Source: an uncultured Comamonadaceae bacterium (lineage in GTDB: Bacteria; Pseudomonadota; Gammaproteobacteria; Burkholderiales; Burkholderiaceae). Taken from it: 43,442 bases of DNA. Below the pieces are notes generated by a model, which saw nothing but the letters and a program-made list of their open reading frames with translations, had not been told where the DNA came from and searched no databases. Positions 32,334 through 43,442 of the stretch are shown here, in pieces. The stretch's first letter is position 1; every line of letters begins with the position of its first letter. Location: the NCBI GenBank assembly GCA_946482595.1, contig CAMLSD010000030.1, positions 1-43,442 of the forward strand, in the 5' to 3' direction. The translations under genes were made by a program, and so were the position numbers.

Positions 32334-33383
32334 ATGACAACGATCGACATCGATGGCGCCGCCGGTGAGGGTGGCGGCCAGATCCTTCGCAGCTCGCTGG
32401 CGCTGGCCATGTGCACCGGCCGACCGGTGCGCATCGAGCGCATCCGCGCCGGCCGCAGCCGGCCCGGCCTGATGCGCCAGCACCTGACCTGCGTGCAGGC
32501 GGCGGTCGCCGTGAGCGGCGCCCAGGTGGACGGCGCCGAGCTGGGCTCGCAGCAGCTGGTGTTCCAGCCCGGTGCGGTGCGCGCGGGCGACTACGAATTC
32601 AACGTCGGGTCGGCCGGCAGCTGCACCCTGGTGCTGCAGACGGTGCTGCCGGCGCTGATGCTGGCGGGCGGCCCCAGCCAGCTTCGCCTGAAGGGCGGGA
32701 CACACAACCCCATGGCCCCGCCGTTCCACTTTCTGGAGCGCTGCTTCGCACCGCTGGTGCGCCGGCTCGGCGTGGGCCTGACGCTGGAGCTGCGTCGCCA
32801 CGGCTTCTATCCGGCTGGCGGCGGCGAGATGCTGGCCCGGGTGCAGCCGGCCGAGGCTGGCCTGCGCCCCGTCGACGTGACCGCACGGGGCGCCTTGCTG
32901 CGGGCCCAGGCCGAGGCGCTGGTGGCGGCCGTGCCGTACAGCGTGGCCCAGCGGGAACTGGCCGCGGTGGCGCAGGCCCTGGGCTGGCCGCACGAGCAGC
33001 TGCTGACGCCGCCGCTGCGCCAGAACGAAGGACCGGGCAATGCCCTGATGCTCAGCTGGGAGCATGACGACGTGTGCGAGCTGGTCACGGCACACGGCAG
33101 CAAGGGCATCAGCGCCGAGGCGGTGGCCGCCGGCGCCGTGAAGGAGGCGCGCGCCTGGCTGGACAGCAGCGGTGCACTGGGCCCGCATCTGGCCGACCAG
33201 TGGATGCTGCCGCTGGCCCTGGCGGTGGCGGCCAGCGGGCGCGCCGCGGCCTTCACCTGCAGCGAGCTGACCCAGCATGCCCGCACCAACATGGAAGTGA
33301 TCGAGCACTTCCTTCCTGTGCGGCTTGTGGCCTCGGGTCAGGACGATGCTTGGCGCGTGGACGTGCAGCCGCAGACGAGGTGA
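32334..33383 (+). CDS. rtcA: RtcA, RNA 3'-terminal phosphate cyclase
   Basis: 349 residues. It converts RNA 3'-phosphate to 2',3'-cyclic phosphate with ATP through a covalent adenylyl-His intermediate, preparing or maintaining ends for RtcB. Family signatures: GAAGEGGGQILRSSLALA (8-25), IRAGRSRPGLMRQHL (37-51), GSAGSCTLVLQTVLPAL (92-108), GGTHNPMAPPFHFL and, near the end, HLADQWMLPLALA with the adenylated His (His285). Length is normal. It sits 77 bp after rtcB, with two hairpins in between, and shares rtcB's leader motif CGAAAGAACAAG before its ATG. Confidence 0.95.
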   Translation: MTTIDIDGAAGEGGGQILRSSLALAMCTGRPVRIERIRAGRSRPGLMRQHLTCVQAAVAVSGAQVDGAELGSQQLVFQPGAVRAGDYEFNVGSAGSCTLVLQTVLPALMLAGGPSQLRLKGGTHNPMAPPFHFLERCFAPLVRRLGVGLTLELRRHGFYPAGGGEMLARVQPAEAGLRPVDVTARGALLRAQAEALVAAVPYSVAQRELAAVAQALGWPHEQLLTPPLRQNEGPGNALMLSWEHDDVCELVTAHGSKGISAEAVAAGAVKEARAWLDSSGALGPHLADQWMLPLALAVAASGRAAAFTCSELTQHARTNMEVIEHFLPVRLVASGQDDAWRVDVQPQTR

Positions 33384-33399
33384 TAGGCTGGGTCAATTG

Positions 33400-33428
33400 C
33401 AGACATTCCATCAATCAATTCCTAGAAT
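33400..33428 (+). promoter_or_regulatory. candidate ahpC promoter
   Basis: CAGACA (33400-33405), 17 bp, TAGAAT (33423-33428), in a locally AT-richer stretch of the 111-bp gap between rtcA and ahpC. The -10 is good and the -35 weak, as for an activator-dependent promoter. I could not identify a convincing OxyR site. Confidence 0.45.
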
Positions 33429-33494
33429 GCTGCGGTGCACGCAAAATGCACCTTGTTGATTCACCCTTTCACCAACCCACTCAGGAAGCGACAC

Positions 33495-34058
33495 ATGTCC
33501 CTCATCAACACCAAAGTCCAGCCGTTCAAGACCACCGCGTTCCAGAATGGCAAGTTCGTTGAAGTCAGCGACCAGACCATCCTGGGCAAGTGGTCCGTGT
33601 TCATCTTCATGCCGGCCGCCTTCACCTTCAACTGCCCGACCGAAGTCGAAGACGCTGCCGACAACTACGCCAAGTTCCAGGAAGTCGGCGCCGAGGTCTA
33701 CATCGTGACCACCGACACCCACTTCTCCCACAAGGTGTGGCACGAGACCAGCCCCGCCGTGGGCAAGGCCAAGTTCCCGCTGGTGGGCGACCCCACCCAC
33801 ACGCTGACCCGCAACTTCGGTGTGCACATCGAAGAAGAAGGCCTGGCGCTGCGCGGCACCTTCGTGATCAACCCCGAAGGCGTGATCAAGACGGTGGAAG
33901 TGCACGACAACAGCATCGCCCGTGACGTCAAGGAAACCCTGCGCAAGCTGACCGCTGCCCAGTACGTCGCCAAGAACCCGGGCCAGGTCTGCCCCGCCAA
34001 GTGGCAGGAAGGCGCCAAGACGCTGACCCCGTCGCTGGACCTCGTCGGCAAGATCTGA
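33495..34058 (+). CDS. ahpC: AhpC, alkyl hydroperoxide reductase peroxiredoxin
   Basis: 187 residues, same length as E. coli AhpC. It reduces H2O2, organic peroxides and peroxynitrite. Peroxidatic Cys47 lies in AAFTFNCPTEVED and resolving Cys166 in GQVCPAKW. The GDPTHTLTRNFGV segment and the SLDLVGKI C-terminus are also present, all typical of the sensitive AhpC class. ATG 33495 is preceded by CAGGAAG; upstream in-frame starts are unlikely. The reductase partner ahpF lies 198 bp downstream on the same strand. Confidence 0.97.
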   Translation: MSLINTKVQPFKTTAFQNGKFVEVSDQTILGKWSVFIFMPAAFTFNCPTEVEDAADNYAKFQEVGAEVYIVTTDTHFSHKVWHETSPAVGKAKFPLVGDPTHTLTRNFGVHIEEEGLALRGTFVINPEGVIKTVEVHDNSIARDVKETLRKLTAAQYVAKNPGQVCPAKWQEGAKTLTPSLDLVGKI

Positions 34059-34078
34059 TGCCGGCCGCCGGCGGCATC
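34057..34078 (+). other. stem-loop directly after ahpC
   Basis: 7-bp arms GATGCCG/CGGCATC around an 8-base GC loop, overlapping the last two bases of the ahpC stop codon. With no T tract it may partly terminate or stabilise the ahpC message, which is usually more abundant than ahpF. The rest of the gap to 34257 is very GC-rich with no other clear signal. Confidence 0.4.
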
Positions 34079-34256
34079 GCCCGCCGGCCCGTCTGCAGCG
34101 CCGCCAGCCCGTACGGGCTGCGCCGGCCTGCCCTCCCCGCCCCGTTCCGTCCGGGGCCCTGCCGGGAGCCTGTGGCAACGCAGGCTGCCGACAGGGCCGG
34201 TGTCGTCACGCCCCTGTGCCGTCCCGTCCGTTGATCCACTGCACAAGGAGATTGCC

Positions 34257-35822
34257 ATGTTGGACGCCAACCTCAAGGCTCAGTTGAAGGCCTACCTCGA
34301 GCGCATCACGCAGCCCGTGGAGATCGTGGCCTCCCTGGACGATCGCGCGGCATCCGACGAGATGCGCGAGCTGCTGCAGGACATCGATGGCCTGAGCCCG
34401 ATGGTCAGCGTGCGCCACGACGGCCAGGACAGCCGCAAGCCCTCGTTCCAGATCACCCGCGCCGGCCAGGACATGGGTGTGCGTTTTGCGGCCGTGCCCA
34501 TGGGCCACGAGTTCACCTCGCTGGTGCTGGCCCTGCTGCAGGCCGGTGGCCATCCGCCCAAGGTCGAGGCCGAGGTGATCGAGCAGGTCAAGGCGCTGGA
34601 CGGCGACTTCGTGTTCGAGACCTACATGTCGCTGACCTGCCACAACTGCCCCGATGTCGTGCAGGCCCTGAACCTGATGGCCGTGCTCAACCCGCGCGTG
34701 CGCCATGTGGCCATCGACGGCGGCCTGTTCAAGGACGAGGTCGACGCCCGCCAGATCATGGCCGTGCCCACCGTGTTCCTCAACGGCCAGCCGTTCGGCT
34801 CGGGCCGCATGGAGCTGGCCGAGATCCTGGCCAAGGTCGACACCGGCGCGGCCGCCCGCGACGCGGCGCGCCTGGGCGCCAAGGACCCGTTCGACGTGCT
34901 GATCGTCGGCGGCGGGCCGGCTGGCGCGGCTGCCGCCATCTATGCGGCGCGCAAGGGCATCCGTACCGGCATCGTGGCCGAGCGCTTTGGCGGCCAGACG
35001 CTGGACACGCTGGGCATCGAGAACTTCATCTCCGTCAAGGAAACCGAAGGCCCGAAGTTCGCCGCCGCGCTGGAGGCACACGTGCGGGCCTATGACGTGG
35101 ACATCATGAACGGCCAGCGTGTCGACGCCCTGGAGCCGGCCGCCCAGCCGGGCGGGCTCGCCACGGTGCGGCTGAGCAACGGTGCCGAGCTCAAGGGTCG
35201 CACGGTGATCCTGGCCACGGGCGCGCGCTGGCGCAATGTCAACGTGCCGGGCGAGCAGGAGTACAAGACCAAGGGCGTGGCCTACTGCCCGCACTGCGAC
35301 GGCCCGCTGTTCAAGGGCCGCAAGGTGGCCGTGATCGGCGGCGGCAACTCCGGCGTGGAGGCGGCGATCGACCTGGCCGGTGTGGTCCAGCACGTCACGC
35401 TGATCGAGTTTGCCGACCAGCTCAAGGCCGACGCCGTGCTGGTCAACAAGCTCAAGAGCCTGCCCAACGTGAGCATCCACGTCAACGCACAGACGACCGA
35501 GATCACCGGCGACGGCCAGAAGGTCAACGGCCTGCGCTACAAGGACCGTGCCACCGGCGAAGAGCACCATGTGGAGCTGGCCGGCGTGTTCGTGCAGATC
35601 GGCCTGGTGCCCAACACCGAATGGCTGCGCGGCACGCTCGAGCTGTCGAAGTACGGCGAGATCATCATCGACGCGAAGTGCCACACCAGCGCGCAGGGCG
35701 TGTTTGCCGCCGGTGACGTGACCACGGTGCCGTACAAGCAGATCATCATCGCCACCGGCGAGGGGTCCAAGGCGGCCCTGTCCGCCTTCGACCACCTGAT
35801 CCGCACGCCGGTCGCCGGCTGA
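34257..35822 (+). CDS. ahpF: AhpF, NADH-dependent peroxiredoxin reductase
   Basis: 521 residues, the E. coli length. Residues 1-200 form the double thioredoxin-like N-terminal domain with redox pair C128-H-N-C131 ([16 protein letters not shown]). FAD domain begins [21 protein letters not shown] (214-234). The second redox pair is C344-P-H-C347 ([13 protein letters not shown]), with the NAD-binding [13 protein letters not shown] (358-370) next to it. The C-terminal FAD segment is [17 protein letters not shown]. Electrons pass NADH, FAD, C344/C347, C128/C131, AhpC. AAGGAG at 34245-34250 precedes the ATG. A strong hairpin follows the gene. Confidence 0.97.
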   Translation: MLDANLKAQLKAYLERITQPVEIVASLDDRAASDEMRELLQDIDGLSPMVSVRHDGQDSRKPSFQITRAGQDMGVRFAAVPMGHEFTSLVLALLQAGGHPPKVEAEVIEQVKALDGDFVFETYMSLTCHNCPDVVQALNLMAVLNPRVRHVAIDGGLFKDEVDARQIMAVPTVFLNGQPFGSGRMELAEILAKVDTGAAARDAARLGAKDPFDVLIVGGGPAGAAAAIYAARKGIRTGIVAERFGGQTLDTLGIENFISVKETEGPKFAAALEAHVRAYDVDIMNGQRVDALEPAAQPGGLATVRLSNGAELKGRTVILATGARWRNVNVPGEQEYKTKGVAYCPHCDGPLFKGRKVAVIGGGNSGVEAAIDLAGVVQHVTLIEFADQLKADAVLVNKLKSLPNVSIHVNAQTTEITGDGQKVNGLRYKDRATGEEHHVELAGVFVQIGLVPNTEWLRGTLELSKYGEIIIDAKCHTSAQGVFAAGDVTTVPYKQIIIATGEGSKAALSAFDHLIRTPVAG

Positions 35823-35846
35823 GGCTTCCCGCCCCCGGGCCCTCAC

Positions 35847-35881
35847 GGCCGGCCGAACCATGGCAGCATGGTCGGCCGGCC
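35847..35881 (+). terminator. long hairpin after ahpF
   Basis: 15-bp stem interrupted by one bulged A: GGCCGGCCG-(A)-ACCATG, loop GCAG, CATGGT-CGGCCGGCC. It starts 24 bp after the ahpF stop and is followed by GTCCTGCTTTCG, only a short T run. It is the strongest stem in the window and the likely end of the ahpCF transcript, though it lies close to the next gene's start (35920). Confidence 0.6.
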
Positions 35882-35919
35882 GTCCTGCTTTCGGGGCGAC
35901 CGTGCCCCGGAGCCCCACG

Positions 35920-36609
35920 ATGAGCCAGTCCCTCGCGCCCGCCTACCCTGTGCTGCACAAGCTGGTGCACAGCCGCTACAGCTGCCGGGCCTTCCGGCCC
36001 GAGCCCCTGCCGCGCCCGACGATCGAGCGCATCCTCGACCTGGCCCAGCGCACGGCCTCCTGGTGCAATGCACAGCCGTGGCAGGTGCACGTGGTCAGCG
36101 GCGAACGCCTGGAGGTGTTGCGCCGGGCGATGCAGGCCGCAGCGGCGGACGGTTCGCCGGCCTCGTCCGACCTGGCCTGGCCACGCGAATACCGCGGGGT
36201 GTATCAGCAGCGTCGCCGCGAATGCGGCTTCGGGCTGTATGACGCGGTGGGCATTGTGCGGGGCGACCGCGCCGCCTCGGCCCGCCAGGCGGCCGAGAAC
36301 TTCCGGATGTTCGGTGCGCCGCATGTGGCGATCATCAGCAGCGACGAAGCGCTGGGCGCGTACGGTGCGGTCGACTGCGGCGCCTACGTGAGCCAGTTCA
36401 TGCTGGCCGCCCAGTCGCTGGGCGTGGCCACCATCGCCCAGGCCGCGCTGGCCACGTGGCCGGCGCTGCTGCGCGAACACCTGGGCATCGGCACCGACCG
36501 CCTGATCGTGTGCGGCATCTCCTTCGGGCTGGCCGACCCCGACCACCCCGCCAACCGCTTCCGCACCACACGCGCCGCCGTGGCAGACACCGTGGTGTGG
36601 TGCGATTGA
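35920..36609 (+). CDS. nitroreductase-family FMN oxidoreductase
   Basis: 229 residues. FMN-binding nitroreductase fold: N-terminal LVHSRYSCRAFRPEPLPRPTIERIL with the SR.S.R phosphate contacts, then RTASWCNAQPWQVHVVSG (PS/N.QPW motif), a central VDCGAYVSQFMLAAQSLGVATIAQAALATW and the C-terminal IVCGISFGLADPDHPAN. It likely reduces nitro compounds or quinones with NAD(P)H; the true substrate is unknown. ATG 35920 gives the family start. It follows ahpF in the same direction but beyond a strong hairpin, so it is probably separately transcribed or read through partly. The 264-bp gap after it holds the palindromic operator listed below and nothing else coding. Confidence 0.9.
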   Translation: MSQSLAPAYPVLHKLVHSRYSCRAFRPEPLPRPTIERILDLAQRTASWCNAQPWQVHVVSGERLEVLRRAMQAAAADGSPASSDLAWPREYRGVYQQRRRECGFGLYDAVGIVRGDRAASARQAAENFRMFGAPHVAIISSDEALGAYGAVDCGAYVSQFMLAAQSLGVATIAQAALATWPALLREHLGIGTDRLIVCGISFGLADPDHPANRFRTTRAAVADTVVWCD

Positions 36610-36793
36610 AGTGCTTGCTCGCTTTCATCACATGACGCCGTTTCAAGCCTGCGGCCAGCGGCCCGGGCTGAACACGCCGCACTGATCCGTCCCCTCGGAC
36701 CCGCTCGCGACCGGGCCACGCGGCGTGCCGCGGCGGCCGGCGCCTGAGCGCCACCCCCCTGGAAAACCCCTAGCCTGCCAACGCAATCTGTCC

Positions 36794-36823
36794 TTGATTG
36801 CGCCCAGTTTTTGTATACAAAAT
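36794..36823 (+). promoter_or_regulatory. candidate promoter of the racemase-permease operon
   Basis: TTGATT (36794-36799), 18-bp spacer, CAAAAT (36818-36823). The right half of the TTTTGTATACAAAA palindrome covers the -10, so the two signals overlap. Moderate match only. Confidence 0.35.
36809..36822. promoter_or_regulatory. perfect palindrome TTTTGTATACAAAA, probable GntR-FCD operator
   Basis: A 14-bp perfect palindrome in an otherwise GC-rich region, 51 bp upstream of the racemase ATG. Its core TTGTATACAA fits the TNGT-N2-ACNA pattern bound by FCD-type GntR regulators (family knowledge). A GntR-FCD gene ends the same gene cluster at 39068. Confidence 0.7.
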
Positions 36824-36873
36824 AACCATGCAATCTACCCAATGACCTGACCCCCGCCCCATCGAGACCCGCC

Positions 36874-37605
36874 ATGCGCATCCATGTGATCAATCCCAAC
36901 ACCACCGCGGCGATGACCGAGACCATCGCCGTGGCCGCTCGCCGGGTGGCCGCCCCGGGCACCCGCATCGTGGCCAGCCATCCACAGGCCGGGCCTGAAT
37001 CGATCGAAAGCCACTTCGACGACGCGATTGCCGCCGTCGGCGTGATCGAGGAGGTGCGCTGCGGCGAGCGCGACGGCGCGGACGCCTACGTGATCGCCTG
37101 CTTCGGCGACCCGGGCCTGATGGCCGCCCGCGAACTGACGCGCGCCCCGGTGATCGGCATTGCCGAGGCCGCCTTCCACTGCGCCACGATGATCGCGACC
37201 CGCTTTTCGGTGGTCACCACCCTGGGCCGCACCGTCGTGATCGCCGAGGAACTGCTGCAGCGCTACGGCTTCAGCCACCACTGCCGGCGCGTGCGCGCCG
37301 CGGAGATCCCGGTGCTCGACCTCGAGCACGACCCCGACGCCGCCCTGCGCCGGATCATCGACGAGGCCCGTCGCGCCAAGGCCGAAGACGGCATCGGCGC
37401 GATCGTGCTGGGCTGCGGCGGCATGGCCGACCTCAGCGAGCAGATCGCAGACGCGGTGGGCCTGCCGGTGGTCGAGGGTGTCACCGCCGGCGTCAAGCTG
37501 GCCGAGGCCCTGGCCAGCCTGCGACTGCACACCAGCAAGCACGGCGACCTCGATTTCCCGCGTCCCAAGGCCTTCACCGGCCAGTTCCGTCACCTGAGCG
37601 CCTGA
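36874..37605 (+). CDS. Asp/Glu/hydantoin racemase family protein
   Basis: 243 residues. Hydantoin/allantoin racemase type: starts IHVINPNTTAAMTETI, with the two catalytic Cys of the cofactor-independent two-base mechanism visible as Cys76 (YVIACFGDPGL) and Cys181 (IVLGCGGMADL). It probably interconverts enantiomers of a 5-substituted hydantoin or allantoin (family knowledge). The permease gene follows after 42 bp and a GntR regulator after that, so the three form a uptake-and-conversion unit. No hydantoinase, allantoinase or carbamoylase gene is in the window. Confidence 0.9.
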   Translation: MRIHVINPNTTAAMTETIAVAARRVAAPGTRIVASHPQAGPESIESHFDDAIAAVGVIEEVRCGERDGADAYVIACFGDPGLMAARELTRAPVIGIAEAAFHCATMIATRFSVVTTLGRTVVIAEELLQRYGFSHHCRRVRAAEIPVLDLEHDPDAALRRIIDEARRAKAEDGIGAIVLGCGGMADLSEQIADAVGLPVVEGVTAGVKLAEALASLRLHTSKHGDLDFPRPKAFTGQFRHLSA

Positions 37606-37647
37606 ACAGGCGCACCATTCCATCCGTCCACCCGAGGAGACAAACCC

Positions 37648-39027
37648 ATGGACAGCACTGACAAGAAGGCGGGCGAGGAGTCACTGGCTCCCCAGCAGAC
37701 CCGCATCATGGACAAATGGTCGTACCTGCTTGCCTGGCTGGGCGGCTGCGTGTCGATCGGCACCTTCGCGATGGGCTCGTCGCTGGTGGGGCAGCTCAAC
37801 ATGCTGCAGGCCTGCGTCGCGATTGCCGTGGGCTGTTTCGTGATCGGCGTGGCGCTGGCCATCAACGGCGCGGCCGGCCACAAGTACGGCATTCCGTTCA
37901 TGGTGCAGGCGCGTTCGTCCTTCGGTTTTGCCGGCACCCGCTTCCCCGGCCTGGTACGCGCCGTGCCGGCCGTGGTGTGGTTCGGTTTCCAGAGCTGGAT
38001 CGGCGCCGGCGCGCTCAATGCGGTGTCGGCCACGCTGCTGGGTTTCGACAACCTGGTCGTGTGGTTCGTGATCTTCCAGGTGCTGCAGATCGCCCTGTCG
38101 GTCTATGGCTTCCAGGGCATCAAGTGGCTCGAGAACGTGGGCAGCGGCTTCATCCTGTTCGCGCTGGGCTACATGTTCTACAGCGTCATCACCAAGTTCG
38201 GCGGCGAGATCAACGACAGGATCACCAGCATCGAAGGCACCTGGGGCCTGCCGTTCTGGGGCGCCACCATGCTCTTCCTGGGGATCTACAGCACGATGAT
38301 GCTCAACGTCAGCGACTACTCGCGCGAGCTGCACAAGAACGTGCGCCCCGGCCTGCTCACCACGATCTACGCGATGTCCATCCTGCCGGCCACGCTGTTC
38401 ATGGGGCTCATCGGCCTGATGGTGTCGGGCGCCACCGGCGTGGCCGATCCGATCAAGGTGTTTTCCAGCGCGGTCGACAACACGCCGCTGCTGGTCATCA
38501 CGCTGCTGTTCATCGCCTTTGCCCAGGTGACGACCAATGTGCTGAACAACGTGGTGCCGCCGGCCTATGTGCTGATGGACGTGTTCAAGTTGTCGTTCCG
38601 CAAGTCGGCGGTGATCGTCGGCCTGCTGGCCTTCGGCACCTTCCCGTGGGTACTGGTGAAGGATGAATCGGCCGCCGGTCTGCAGGTGTTCGTGCAGACC
38701 TACTCGGCCTTCCTGGGCCCGATCTTCGCGGTGCTGGTGGTCGACTACTACATCCTGCGCCGCCGCACGTTGAACCTGGCCCAACTCTACGACGAGCACG
38801 GCCCCTTCCGCGGCATCAACTGGGCCGGCATCGTGGCCACGCTGGTCGGCGCCGGTGTGGCACTGAGCGTGCCGTCGGTGAGCTGGTATGCGAGCCTGCT
38901 GCCCGCGGGCCTGGCCTACTGGCTGATGATGCGCCACTGGGGCCCGTGCCGCCGCTTCCTCGACGGCAGCGAGCCGACGGCGCCACGCGGCACCCCGATC
39001 GGCTCGGCACGCGCGGTGGGGCGCTGA
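37648..39027 (+). CDS. NCS1-family nucleobase/hydantoin/allantoin permease
   Basis: 459 residues with about twelve hydrophobic segments. NCS1 features include the N-terminal WSYLLAWLGGCVSIGTFAMG, the HKYGIPFMVQARSSFGFAGTRFPGLVRA loop, FGFQSWIGAGALNAV and the conserved STMMLNVSDYSRELHKN. It is an inner-membrane cation symporter for a nucleobase-like substrate. The adjacent hydantoin-type racemase points to hydantoin or allantoin uptake (inference). A clear GAGGAGAC ribosome-binding site precedes the ATG. Same strand as the racemase and the regulator. Confidence 0.92.
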   Translation: MDSTDKKAGEESLAPQQTRIMDKWSYLLAWLGGCVSIGTFAMGSSLVGQLNMLQACVAIAVGCFVIGVALAINGAAGHKYGIPFMVQARSSFGFAGTRFPGLVRAVPAVVWFGFQSWIGAGALNAVSATLLGFDNLVVWFVIFQVLQIALSVYGFQGIKWLENVGSGFILFALGYMFYSVITKFGGEINDRITSIEGTWGLPFWGATMLFLGIYSTMMLNVSDYSRELHKNVRPGLLTTIYAMSILPATLFMGLIGLMVSGATGVADPIKVFSSAVDNTPLLVITLLFIAFAQVTTNVLNNVVPPAYVLMDVFKLSFRKSAVIVGLLAFGTFPWVLVKDESAAGLQVFVQTYSAFLGPIFAVLVVDYYILRRRTLNLAQLYDEHGPFRGINWAGIVATLVGAGVALSVPSVSWYASLLPAGLAYWLMMRHWGPCRRFLDGSEPTAPRGTPIGSARAVGR

Positions 39028-39055
39028 CCGCCTCGAACCGGTGGCTGGGCATGCC

Positions 39056-39061
39056 TAGAAT
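39056..39061 (+). promoter_or_regulatory. -10-like element just before the gntR start
   Basis: TAGAAT ends 6 bp before the ATG at 39068, within the 40-bp gap after the permease. No good -35. A transcript from here would be nearly leaderless. It lies between two GGGCATGCC copies (39047-39055 and 39064-39072) that might be regulatory. Confidence 0.35.
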
Positions 39062-39067
39062 CCGGGC

Positions 39068-39805
39068 ATGCCCGCCGCCCGCAAGCCCACGATGAACGAC
39101 ACCGACGACCTCACGCCCGGCGCTGCGGACCGCAGCCCGAGCGCCGAGGAGATCGCCAAGGACATCGCCGTGGCGATCATCGAGAAGCGGCTGCCGCCGG
39201 GCACACGGCTGCGCGAGGAAGCACTGGGCCGGGTCTACAACGTGAGCCGCACGAAGATCCGCGCGGCCCTGCTGATGCTCACGAAGGACAAGCTGGTCGA
39301 CACCGTGCCCGACAAAGGCAGTTTTGTCAGCCGCCCGAGCATCGAGGAAGCGCGTGAGGTGTTTTCGGTGCGCCGCCTGCTCGAAAGCGAAGTGGTGCGG
39401 CTGTTTGTCGCCCGCGCCAGCGAGCGCGACTACCAGCGGCTCGAACAGCACATCCACGTCGAGCGCTCCACGCTGCGCGCGCCCACCACCGGGGCGATGC
39501 GCGAAAAGCTGCTGGGCGACTTCCATGTGGAGCTGGCCGAACTCACCGGCCACTCGGTGCTCACCGAGATGGTGTCCGACCTGGTGGCGCGCAGCTCGGT
39601 GATCGCGATGCTCTACCAGAGCAGCAACGACCCGCATTGCTCGTCCGACGAACATGCCGACTTCCTGCGGGTGTGCCGCAGCGGCGACGTCGATGCGGCC
39701 GTGGCGAACATGATCGCCCACCTCGACCGCATCGAGGCCAGCCTGAGCCTCGACCACAACGAACCCGACCGTCAGCTCGACCTGGTCAAGGCCCTGCTGA
39801 CCTGA
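39068..39805 (+). CDS. GntR-family regulator, FCD subfamily
   Basis: 245 residues. Winged HTH at about 25-92: EEIAKDIAVAIIEKRLPPGTRLREEALGRVYNVSRTKIRAALLML, then VPDKGSFVS. FCD effector domain at about 100-230: EEAREVFSVRRLLESEVVRLF with typical metal-binding pattern DFHVELAELTGH and HADFLRVCRSGDVDAAVANMIAHLDRIE. It likely controls the racemase-permease genes through the palindrome at 36809-36822, with a substrate of the pathway as effector (inference). Last gene of the unit; convergent with argG (18-bp gap). Confidence 0.92.
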   Translation: MPAARKPTMNDTDDLTPGAADRSPSAEEIAKDIAVAIIEKRLPPGTRLREEALGRVYNVSRTKIRAALLMLTKDKLVDTVPDKGSFVSRPSIEEAREVFSVRRLLESEVVRLFVARASERDYQRLEQHIHVERSTLRAPTTGAMREKLLGDFHVELAELTGHSVLTEMVSDLVARSSVIAMLYQSSNDPHCSSDEHADFLRVCRSGDVDAAVANMIAHLDRIEASLSLDHNEPDRQLDLVKALLT

Positions 39806-39819
39806 GGCCCGGGCGGGCC
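39806..39819. terminator. short GC hairpin between gntR and argG
   Basis: GGCCC GGGC GGGCC lies in the 18-bp gap between two convergent genes. Symmetric, so it could act in both directions, but the stem is only 5 bp and has no T tract. Confidence 0.3.
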
Positions 39820-39823
39820 GGGT

Positions 39824-43223
<3,400 letters not shown>

Positions 43224-43231
43224 GTTGAGGT

Positions 43232-43311
43232 CGCGGCGTGTCGGGCTGAGCAGGCGCCAGTTGGCCCACCCCCTCTCCCCCACCCTCTCCCCCGTGTCCG
43301 GGGGCGAGGGA
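43232..43311 (+). repeat. REP-like repeat, copy 1
   Basis: 80-bp unit starting CGCGGCGTGTCGGGCTGAGC and ending with the imperfect hairpin CCCTC-T-CCCCCG, loop TGTC, CGGGGG-C-GAGGG (43283-43310). Copy 2 at 43364 differs by one substitution and one missing C. It begins 9 bp after the CoA transferase stop. Confidence 0.85.
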
Positions 43312-43327
43312 GTTCATGCTGCCTGCT

Positions 43328-43351
43328 CCCTCTCCCGCCCGCGGGAGAGGG
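43328..43351. repeat. perfect palindrome between the two repeat copies
   Basis: 11-bp arms CCCTCTCCCGC/GCGGGAGAGGG with a 2-base centre. The CCCTCTCCC/GGGAGAGGG theme is that of dispersed REP-type elements, so this is a third, inverted-type member of the array. Confidence 0.8.
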
Positions 43352-43363
43352 CCGGGGAGAGGG

Positions 43364-43442
43364 CGCGGCGTGTCGGGCTGAGCAGGCGCCAGTTGCCCCA
43401 CCCCCTCTCCCCACCCTCTCCCCCGTGTCCGGGGGCGAGGGA
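43364..43442 (+). repeat. REP-like repeat, copy 2 (cut by window end)
   Basis: 79 bp nearly identical to copy 1, offset by 132 bp, running to the last base. The array probably continues beyond the window. Confidence 0.85.

Noticed and set aside
33384..33494. OxyR-binding site before ahpC
   Set aside because: I could not find the four spaced ATAG-type half-sites; only a weak promoter pair is supported.
39047..39073. GGGCATGCC direct repeats before gntR as its operator
   Set aside because: Sequence is common in GC-rich DNA and one copy includes the start codon; the palindrome at 36809 is a better operator candidate, so it is only mentioned.

Overview
The window is strongly GC-rich, chromosome-like DNA. 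GC-ending codons dominate and genes are packed tightly, with many short convergent or overlapping junctions. Gene content fits a free-living betaproteobacterium of the Burkholderiales (Sphaerotilaceae/Comamonadaceae-like): many sensory proteins, an RtcR/RtcBA RNA-repair locus, AhpC/AhpF, a long-type ArgG, GntR-FCD and GlxA-type regulators. This assignment is an inference from gene types and composition; there is no rRNA or tRNA gene to anchor it.

Region 1 (1-1730) holds a LysR regulator convergent with a SAM methyltransferase. Region 2 (about 1860-18900) is the most distinctive part, a signalling island. In order it encodes a receiver protein with a ruined HD-GYP domain, a soluble histidine kinase, an 1852-residue membrane kinase with multiple PAS and GAF domains, an Rcp1-type receiver, and a 1077-residue receiver-PAS-PAS-LOV-GGDEF-EAL-receiver protein. 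A small unknown protein on the other strand follows, then a second PAS-kinase plus Rcp1-type receiver pair, and a dCache-like/PAS/GGDEF diguanylate cyclase. The LOV domain keeps the photoactive Cys and flavin-contacting residues, and its GGDEF motif is altered while EAL is intact. The island therefore looks like a blue-light and multi-input phosphorelay that lowers c-di-GMP, next to a separate canonical cyclase that could raise it.

Region 3 (19000-24360) is a set of small accessory genes: a DUF4166 protein, an unknown protein carrying a 12-bp tandem repeat, and a divergent TetR/flavodoxin-like quinone reductase pair with two clear operators over a promoter. A YihY/BrkB membrane protein, a GlxA-type AraC regulator and a MAPEG protein complete it. 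Region 4 (24371-29103) holds an orphan GspE/PilB-type ATPase followed by a protein that looks like a dead hybrid kinase (no phospho-His, no N-box Asn, no phospho-Asp), and an aldehyde dehydrogenase.

Region 5 (29201-33383) is the RNA-repair locus: rtcR (CARF plus sigma-54 activator) divergent from rtcB-rtcA, with an excellent -24/-12 promoter and two tandem hairpins between rtcB and rtcA. Region 6 (33400-36609) is ahpC-ahpF plus a nitroreductase. Region 7 (36800-39805) is a hydantoin/allantoin-type racemase, an NCS1 permease and a GntR-FCD regulator, with a perfect palindrome upstream as probable operator. Region 8 is argG divergent from a long CoA-transferase gene. The window ends in a duplicated REP-like palindromic repeat. 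No CRISPR array, insertion sequence, prophage, tRNA or rRNA was seen.
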